Of a DNA stretch of 64,000 nt, positions 57,766-64,000 are shown piece after piece. The translations under genes and the position numbers were made by a program. Positions within the stretch are counted from its first letter, which is position 1, and the number at the start of each line of letters is the position of its first letter. The stretch spans positions 67,009 to 131,008 of the forward strand of contig MU001693.1 of assembly GCA_010093515.1 (NCBI GenBank). Direction: 5' to 3'. This stretch comes from Lineolata rhizophorae. Lineage: Eukaryota > Ascomycota > Dothideomycetes > Lineolatales > Lineolataceae. Below the pieces are notes generated by a model, which was not told where the DNA came from, ran no database searches, and worked only from the letters and a program-made list of their open reading frames with translations.

Positions 57766-58896
57766 TCACCAGCTCCCATGCCAAAACACCGCCACCGCCA
57801 CCGGGAGCACGAAAGCCAGCGTGCTCCCGCTCGCGCGCAGACTGGTGCCGGCGCCCGTGGAGCCGCTATCCTCGTCGAGCACCTCGGAGCTGACGACGGC
57901 GCGGCCGACGGGGTTGTTGATCGAGTTCATGGCGTCGGCGGTGTTGATGGCGGGGCCGACGTTGAAGAAGTCGACGAGGAGGAAGGAGGGCGGGGCGCCG
58001 TAGAGGCGGGTGCAGTCGAAGGCGGCCTGGCCGAGGCTGCCGTCGCCGACGACGGCGTTGGTGAAGCCGAGGTTGTCGACGTCGGGGATCTCGATGCCGA
58101 AGGCCTGGCTCTCGTATAGGAAGTGGTTCATGAGGAAGAGGCGGTCCGAGTCGAGGGCGGCCTGGGGCTGGCCGGCCAGCTGCGACGGCCGCGCCGGGTC
58201 GCACGAGAAGTCGGCCGGGTCGTCGTTGTCGAAGTCGTTCTCGAACACGAAGTCGAACTCGTTCATCAGGTAGGGCGCCACCTGCTGGGCGGCGGCCGCG
58301 TCGTCCAGCGTCGCCACGAAGGACACGAGCCGCGCGTCGGCCGCGATCATGTCGCCCAGCGTCGGCCACGACTGCGGCGCCTCGAGCGTCTGCGGCTGGT
58401 ACACGTACTGCGTGATGCCCGAGGCGACGTACTCGTCGTGGATGTCCTGGGCCGAGGCGGCGTCCGCGTTGACGAGCAGCACCGTCACCACGTCGTTGGG
58501 GTTCGCGTCCATCCAGTCCTTAATCTCGGCCAGCCACTCGCGCAGCTGGCCCGCGTCCAGCAACTGGCAGCTCGAGTGGCAGAGATGCCACTGCTGGTTG
58601 CCCTGGCTCGAGTTGGTGGCGTGCAGCTGCGCCGACAGCAGCCGCACTCCGGCGTTCAACTGCACCGTCGTGTTGTAGAATTGGTTGCCCGACGTGGAGA
58701 AACCCGTGCTTTCGTCCCGTATGAAGGCGCTGTCATGGGCGCCTAGGAAGGTGATGTTGGAGTACGGTCGGTCGCATAGGTCTGGTGAGTTGTTACATGC
58801 CTGCCCGGCGCTCGTCTGTGCGGCGGCGCCCTGCCATAGCAGTGGCAGAGCGGCGAATGCCTTGACGAAGGAGTTGAACAACATGACGGAGAACAA
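57766..58896 (-). CDS. GPI-anchored PLC-like phosphodiesterase-fold protein (376 aa)
   Basis: Secreted TIM-barrel protein of the PI-PLC-X-like superfamily. It has an N-terminal signal sequence (FVKAFAALPLLWQGAAAQ; MLFNSF at 58884 is an alternative start). Then come Cys residues (ACNNSPDLCDRP), the barrel's first His in TFLGAHDSAF (His54), VRLLSAQLH at about 85-92, and the second His in WHLCHSSCQLLDAG (His107). The Asp/Arg that follow GVRxxD in true PI-PLCs are replaced (LLSAQ), as in other fungal members, so classical phosphoinositide cleavage is doubtful. Strands with VVTVLLVN and SFLLVDFFNVGP complete the barrel. The C-terminus (GSTGAGTSLRASGSTLAFVLPVAVAVFW) has the Ser/Gly omega region plus hydrophobic tail of a GPI signal. 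Location: plasma membrane outer face or cell wall. Confidence 0.87.
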   Translation of the reverse strand: MFSVMLFNSFVKAFAALPLLWQGAAAQTSAGQACNNSPDLCDRPYSNITFLGAHDSAFIRDESTGFSTSGNQFYNTTVQLNAGVRLLSAQLHATNSSQGNQQWHLCHSSCQLLDAGQLREWLAEIKDWMDANPNDVVTVLLVNADAASAQDIHDEYVASGITQYVYQPQTLEAPQSWPTLGDMIAADARLVSFVATLDDAAAAQQVAPYLMNEFDFVFENDFDNDDPADFSCDPARPSQLAGQPQAALDSDRLFLMNHFLYESQAFGIEIPDVDNLGFTNAVVGDGSLGQAAFDCTRLYGAPPSFLLVDFFNVGPAINTADAMNSINNPVGRAVVSSEVLDEDSGSTGAGTSLRASGSTLAFVLPVAVAVFWHGSW

Positions 58897-60289
58897 AATT
58901 ACGATAGACTATGGTGGAATATTAAATGAAATTACGCGGGAGTGAATATCTACTGGTTGTTCGTCCAGTAGAGGTTGGATAGATTTCAAGTTCGCCAAGC
59001 GCGAGTACCGATCTACTCGTCGCCTGATGTTGGTGAGATGATGAGATGAGATGAGATGGCCTTGCGAAGCGAAAGGGAATATTCAAAAATCCATCCAAAG
59101 AACACGAAAGGACCGGCAAAGATATATGGAAAGACGACGGAAAGGAAAGGACACATGAGAAAAATCCCGAGCTGGTGAGGGAAAAGGCCAGCAGCTGACG
59201 CCTGCACAGCCCCTCGGAGGCGTGGTGGAGCGCAGTCGTCAGCGCCTCGGGCAACCGAGACAGCAGATGGCTCAGACACGAAGGCGCCAAGGGCCATCCC
59301 AAACGGACCAAGGCCGGCCTGGAACGCGGGGTCGTAGCCTCCCGGTTTGATGTCTCTTTCGGCTGTACCCGCCGCCTGTGTTCTGCGGCGGGCCGTTTGG
59401 CCGCGGCGCCGTCCGGCGCGCACCGCGCCCGCGGGCAACACACAGCTCTGCGCTCCGTCGCCCGTTCGGGAGTCGAGGCGGGCTGCATTTCCAGACTTGG
59501 CGACGATGCGAGCGCGTTGCGGCTGGTGGGCGGTCCATCGGTCGGCTATTTTAAGGCTTGGCCACGCCCTTCGCCCGTGGCTGGTCGACCACGGAGCGCC
59601 ACCACGATCCCGAGGCGATCAGCCCCGCCGGCTTACGCAGTCGTCCCACTTCTCTCCCCCAACCCCGGGGGGGAGAGGAGGGTTGAGATTCATTGGCGGG
59701 ACCCGTGGCCCTGGGAGCGACTTGCCTGTTGAACGCAATGGTCCAAACGTGGGTACGGAGTTGGTCCTCGGTACGGAGTAAGACATTCGACATCAATGAT
59801 CCGGGACGACTTTTTGCAAGGCTAGGAGAGGACTACCATGTCGAGAACCCTCTAGTGGCATTCCCAATGCGCTTTCATCGCATACGACGATGGGGAAGCA
59901 CCCCGCAGCCTTGGTCGGATCAGGGACGGATGGGATGGGCACGGCACGTGAAAATCCAATCGTCACCGTATCGGGCAACGCTGGCGTCAGCGCGCTTCAC
60001 GTGTAAATGCTGGTCCAACCTCAAGTCGTTCGGACGTGATGCAATGATGAATCTATCCTCTGCACAGGCAAGCAGCAATGGCAAGCATCGGCGGATGTGA
60101 CGGAATGCACCCAGACAACTTTTTGATAACAGTCGTTGACGACGTGCCTTCCCCGCTGTCCTGTCGACATATAATGTAACGGCTTCGGCAGACAGCCCCG
60201 CAGGTTACCCCGTACACGAACCATTGCACCTCGCAAACGACTCCGTCCCCGCCGCGAACCGCGATTGATACCCAATCCACCCGTCCAAA
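58897..60289. other. Divergent spacer between PLC-like gene and ECM15-like gene
   Basis: 1.4 kb containing both promoters. The minus-strand frame 58922-59488 overlaps what is probably the PLC leader. A TATTTTAAGG (59548-59557) could be a TATA-like element in either direction. No gene. Confidence 0.5.
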
Positions 60290-60726
60290 ATGACGCCTGT
60301 AGACCTCGAGGCGCTGCCGACTCCTCCCCACTGCACGGCGGACTTTTGCCTCGTGCCCCTCGGCACGTCCTCGGCGTCCGTCTCGAACGAAATCGCCGCG
60401 GTGCAGCGCCTAATGAAGCAGTCGGGCCTGACGTATAGCTTGTATGCGCGCCGGTCCACCCGTGGCAGAATGGCCCGGGCATTCGATCAGCCACCAGCTA
60501 ACGCGGCTGCAGGCACTCCGCAGGCACCACGGTGGAGGGTCCTTGGGACGAGGTCATGAGGGTCATCGGACAGGCGCACTCGATGCTGCATGCCAGCGGC
60601 GTGACGAGATGCCACACCGACATCAGGGTCGGGAGCAGGACGGACAAGAAAGAATCGTACGTCGAAAAGGTTAAAGCGGTGGAAAGGCTGCTAGCGAAGG
60701 GGTCGGAGGGTACAGCGTCCGAGTGA
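60290..60726 (+). CDS. ECM15: UPF0045/ECM15-type thiamine-binding-fold protein
   Basis: Small cytosolic protein of the MTH1187/YkoF-like family (yeast Ecm15, YBL001C), a tetrameric ferredoxin-like fold; bacterial relatives bind thiamine. Exons are 60290-60441 and 60513-60726; the 71 nt intron has GTATGC, CTAAC and CAG. The junction restores TYSLHSAGTTVEGPWDEV exactly as in the family, which fixes the acceptor at 60512 rather than the AG 11 nt later. Product 121 aa. Family signatures seen: ADFCLVPLGTSSASVSNEIA, the HSAGTTVEG core with the WDEV helix, and the C-terminal RCHTDIRVGSRTDKKESY followed by VKAVERLL. The N-terminal extension of about 15 residues (MTPVDLEALPTPPHC) is slightly longer than in bacteria. 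Divergent from the PLC-like gene and upstream of MDM34. Confidence 0.93.
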
Positions 60727-61762
60727 TTCAAGTCTCGGGCAGTTGTCATTAGTGATCATTCTGGGGTTCGACAAACGTCGTGTTCCGGCAACGAGCAGTG
60801 TTGAGTACTGGGTTTGAGTATAATGGAAATCTACATTATAAGGCCAAGATAATTGCCTATTCGAGCTAGGTATGTGAGCTAGCCTCCAGATCGAGAGCCA
60901 AGAGTAACCTGGGTCGAACAACCTGGTAGTATGTAAGCGTCAGTCTCAGATTACATGTGAAGCATATTGATTTGCACGGATTATGGCGACCCGTGATGCG
61001 TTTGTCCCACGCGGCAGCCCTACCGGCAGAGACGTGAACACAACGGCTGAAGACGTTTCATGCATATCACGACCTCTCTCAGCTTCATCTCGCAGCGTCA
61101 AAGGGGGATCCCTTGGGCCACAGGCCGACCAACAATGCCGGCGCAAGTGGAGTCTTCCGGGCCTGCGTGCCTGCTCACGCTCACGAAAATTTCGTGCAGA
61201 CGCGCATCCCTGCGAGAGGCAAGTAGCAGCCCTTGTTCGCGGCCGCCGGGAGCGGCGATTGGCCCACCGGCCGGGCCCGGGTCGGGGGTGCGCGGCCGAC
61301 GCTCGATGACGATTGGCTCACCCGAGCGGCGCCCCGGCGGGCCAAACAGGAAAGCGCGGGTTCCCGAAAACTTCTCGCCGTCATCCCATCCGGGCCGCGT
61401 ATCTCTCTCTCTCTGCTATCTCTCCCCACACGGCCTCCTTTTCCTTTCCGCCGCCCGCCCTATGTATCATGTACTATATCATGTACCATTAGCTCCTATC
61501 ACCGCCCTTTTTCACCGGATTTGCCCCTTGGGACCTTCTGCGCCGGGCCTCTCCTACCACCTGCGTCGGTCGCGTTGCTTGTAGCAGGAGCTACCCATCG
61601 GCGCGCCTGCCCATGGCCGCACCTCCGTTCACGCGGCAAACACTGGCACGCGACATCCGCTACCACCACCACTGCCACCACCACCGCCGTCTGTCTGCCA
61701 ACGACGACAGTTCCACGTCGCCAACGCTCTTCTAGCTCCGGTGCATCTCGCCATAACTGGCC
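60727..61762. other. Spacer and leader of MDM34
   Basis: 1 kb. It contains a CT-rich tract (61398-61445), a direct repeat of ATATCATGTAC-like sequence (61463-61487) and a possible 40-codon uORF (61461-61584, starts MYHVLYHVPL) if that stretch is transcribed unspliced. No other gene. Confidence 0.5.
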
Positions 61763-63727
61763 ATGGCGTTCAACTTCAACTGGTCGCCACTGATGGCGGA
61801 CACCTCGCGCGCCCGGGACATGCTCACCACGGCGCTCAACAAGTCGCCCAAGCCGCCCATCATCGTCGACGACATCATCGTCACCGAGCTGAACCTGGGC
61901 TCCGTGCCGCCCGAGCTCGAGATCCTCGAGATCGGCGACCTCGCCGAGGACCGCTTCCGCGGCATTTTCAAGATGTCGTACGCCGGCGACGCCTTCCTGA
62001 CGCTCAAGACGAGGGTCCAGGCGAACCCGCTCAATACCTACTTGTCGGAGAAGCCGTCGTTCGCCTCGCCTCAGCCCCTCGCCGCCGCTTCGGGCTTGAC
62101 GATCCCGCTGCAGATCACGCTGTCGGATATACGCCTGTCGGGTTTCGTGATCCTGGTCTTCTCGCGGCAGAAGGGCCTCACCCTCGTCTTCCGAAATGAC
62201 CCGCTCGAATCTCTCAAAGTGTCGTCGACGTTCGACTCGATACCTTTCGTCCGAGACTACCTGCAGAAGGAAATAGAGGGCCAGCTTCGAGTGCTGTTCA
62301 TGGACGACCTGCCAGCCATCTTGCACAGGCTATCGCTCCGGCTCTGGTCGCCCGAGTACCGCGAGCTCGACGACCAAAACGTCCTAAACAGCACAAAGGA
62401 GTCGTCCTCCTCCCCGCCCATCGATCCGCTCGCCGGCCCGCCGCAGGACCCCGTGGACGCGTTCGGCAACCCCCTGGACGAGAGCCAGATCGCCGCCATG
62501 TCCATCGACCCGCAGTCCGAGATCCACGCCTCCTTCTCGCAGAAGAACCTCCTCCGGCTCGCCGCCCTGCGCGAGTCGCACCGCACCCTCTCCCTCTTCA
62601 CCCCCTCGCTGCGCGACACCGTCTTCCGCGCCTGGACCGGCGCGCTCGACCGCCCCGACCATCGCTCCGGCTTGAGCACCCCCGCCCTGCTGACCTCGCA
62701 CTCGCTGTCGCGCGTGCACTCGGCCGTCGCCAGCACCGAGTCTGTCAAGAGCGCGTCCGATGCGGCGTCCGCCGCCGCCGCTGCCGATGACGCCGCCTCG
62801 CACGCGTCGTCCCGGCCCTCGCTCGCCAGCCTCGGTTCCTCGGCCTACTACGGCCTCGGAATGGGCGCCGGCGGCCACCCGCCCCATCACCATCACCGCG
62901 CCACCCGTGCCAACCCGCACAAGAAGCGTAAGAAGCGCGTCGTCAACCTGCGGCCCCGCAGCAAGGAGGAAGGCGACGCGGCGAGCCTGTCGTCGGCCGC
63001 AATCGCGGAGGAGGATATGGCGGCGGCGGTGGCGGCGGGTGGCGACACGGCCGCCCCGCCCAGCGTCGTCATGTCGGATCCGACGCCCACGCCGGGCGGC
63101 GCCGGGATGATGATGATGACGGCGGGGCGCGAGGAGCCCGAGGAGAGGGAGCTTGCAGCGGCGGGAGCGGCGGCGACGCCGCCGAGATCCCCGGCGGGCA
63201 AGGTCAGGTGGAGGAGCAGGCTCGAGAGCGTGAGGGAGGCGTCGCCTATCAAAGGCCAGCAGGCGCAGGCGCAAGCCGACGAGGCCGGCCCCGCGTCCTC
63301 GTCCTCGTCGGCGTCGGCGTCTGCATCCCGGGCCTTTAAGCAGCACGGTTCGGCGCCGTCGATGTCGTCGTCGTCGACGGGGGCCACAGGGGCGGGGAGC
63401 TCCGTCTCGTCGGCCGCCGACTCGGGGCCGGCGTGCGCGGCGCCCATCTTCCGGTCGCTGTCGGCAGACAAGCTGGCGGGGGCGGGGGCGGGGGCGTCGC
63501 CGCAGCATCGGCACGGGTACGAGGGAGGAGGCATCCTGGAGCAGGCCTGGATGATGAAGATGGCGGCGGAGATTGCGAGGAAGGTGGCGGAGGAGAAGGA
63601 GAGGGGGAAGGGCGGCGCTGGGAGGGATGTTGGGGTTGCGGGCGTGGGGAGCGGGAAAGGGGTGTGGGCGGAGGGGGAGGCGCTTGAGGACGATGACGTT
63701 GGGCCGCCGCCGGCGTACGTGGAGTGA
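61763..63727 (+). CDS. MDM34: Mdm34, ERMES complex subunit of the mitochondrial outer membrane
   Basis: Lipid-transfer component of the ER-mitochondria encounter structure with Mmm1, Mdm10 and Mdm12. Single exon, 654 aa, with start [10 protein letters not shown] as in all fungal Mdm34. The N-terminal SMP domain spans about 1-195: [89 protein letters not shown], and [20 protein letters not shown]. There follows a conserved [20 protein letters not shown] near 250 and a [12 protein letters not shown] block. A long disordered Ser/Ala-rich middle contains a basic patch ([15 protein letters not shown]). The conserved end is [20 protein letters not shown] ... GPPPAYVE, a PPxY-type motif. Compared with relatives I recall, the segment after [10 protein letters not shown] (MADTSRARD) seems about three residues shorter. 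Confidence 0.97.
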   Translation: MAFNFNWSPLMADTSRARDMLTTALNKSPKPPIIVDDIIVTELNLGSVPPELEILEIGDLAEDRFRGIFKMSYAGDAFLTLKTRVQANPLNTYLSEKPSFASPQPLAAASGLTIPLQITLSDIRLSGFVILVFSRQKGLTLVFRNDPLESLKVSSTFDSIPFVRDYLQKEIEGQLRVLFMDDLPAILHRLSLRLWSPEYRELDDQNVLNSTKESSSSPPIDPLAGPPQDPVDAFGNPLDESQIAAMSIDPQSEIHASFSQKNLLRLAALRESHRTLSLFTPSLRDTVFRAWTGALDRPDHRSGLSTPALLTSHSLSRVHSAVASTESVKSASDAASAAAAADDAASHASSRPSLASLGSSAYYGLGMGAGGHPPHHHHRATRANPHKKRKKRVVNLRPRSKEEGDAASLSSAAIAEEDMAAAVAAGGDTAAPPSVVMSDPTPTPGGAGMMMMTAGREEPEERELAAAGAAATPPRSPAGKVRWRSRLESVREASPIKGQQAQAQADEAGPASSSSSASASASRAFKQHGSAPSMSSSSTGATGAGSSVSSAADSGPACAAPIFRSLSADKLAGAGAGASPQHRHGYEGGGILEQAWMMKMAAEIARKVAEEKERGKGGAGRDVGVAGVGSGKGVWAEGEALEDDDVGPPPAYVE

Positions 63728-64000
63728 AGGGCCGGTGGGTCTTGCTTTGTTTTGTTTCTCGTCTTAGCTTGCTTGCTTTCGTTTGCGTTGTATAGCGGGG
63801 AAATTTGGGTTTGCCCCCCTTATTTTCCACTTCTCTATTCTTCTTTAAGTCTTTTTCGGTGTTGGTTGGGCAATGTCTGAGCTTGATGCTTTTCGATACC
63901 CGCTTTATAATTCGATCGTTTCGTTTGGGGGAGGGAGTGAAATCTGGTGGATTCTTTCCCCCTCTTTTTCTTTTTTTAATTATACTCTTTTTTTGTGTGT
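63728..64000. other. 3' flank of MDM34
   Basis: T-rich sequence typical of a fungal 3' UTR and terminator region. No gene begins before the window ends. Confidence 0.6.

Noticed and set aside
62384-63514. 376-codon minus-strand frame
   Set aside because: Antisense to MDM34's low-complexity region.
1-64000. Secondary-metabolite cluster or CRISPR array
   Set aside because: The 4CL-like enzyme and MFS porter have no PKS, NRPS, terpene or P450 neighbours, and the tandem repeats are too long and too diverged for CRISPR.

Overview
This 64 kb window is nuclear DNA of a filamentous ascomycete (Pezizomycotina, most likely Sordariomycetes). The signs are short spliceosomal introns (about 50-110 nt) with GT..AG ends and CTAAC/CTCAC-like branch sites, GC-rich coding exons, long gene-poor spacers, CT-rich leaders, and diagnostic fungal proteins: Mdm34 of ERMES, a secreted large-subunit catalase, a GT90/CAP10 glycosyltransferase and a velvet-like protein. 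I found no viral or LTR element, CRISPR array, tRNA or rRNA gene.

Layout, left to right. 1-1025 (+): 3' part of an MFS hexose transporter. 2196-4221 (-): five-exon 4-coumarate-CoA-ligase-like acyl-CoA synthetase ending in a PTS1-like tripeptide. 4.3-7.4 kb: gene-free, with two blocks of degenerate ~100 bp tandem repeats. 7469-11802 (+): AlkB-like 2-oxoglutarate/Fe(II) dioxygenase with an AT-hook and Cys clusters, behind a TATA box and a leader split by two introns. 15644-16981 (+): low-complexity hypothetical. 19982-22669 (-): long disordered protein with one membrane segment. 24466-25241 (+): tentative two-exon orphan. 26558-27859 (+): poly-Q protein with a divergent velvet-like domain. 29008-29682 (+) and 30083-30415 (-): hypotheticals. 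32448-37761 (+): 1735-residue disordered protein with a 28-residue-spaced basic motif, behind two uORFs. 39271-40877 (+): CCDC47/DUF1682 ER protein. 41273-43690 (-): secreted catalase. 44-49.4 kb: gene-poor, AT-richer. 49470-51383 (-): GT90. 52576-53922 (-): Cys-rich single-pass membrane protein. 57766-58896 (-): GPI-anchored PLC-like protein. 60290-60726 (+): ECM15/UPF0045 thiamine-binding-type protein. 61763-63727 (+): Mdm34.

The genes do not form an obvious biosynthetic cluster. Loose themes are the secretory pathway and cell surface (CCDC47, catalase, GT90, Cys-rich membrane protein, GPI protein) and organelle contact (Mdm34). The observations most worth following are the dioxygenase architecture with its split leader, the divergent velvet-like protein, and the repeated motif in the 1735-residue protein. 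All functions are read from recognised motifs without a database search.
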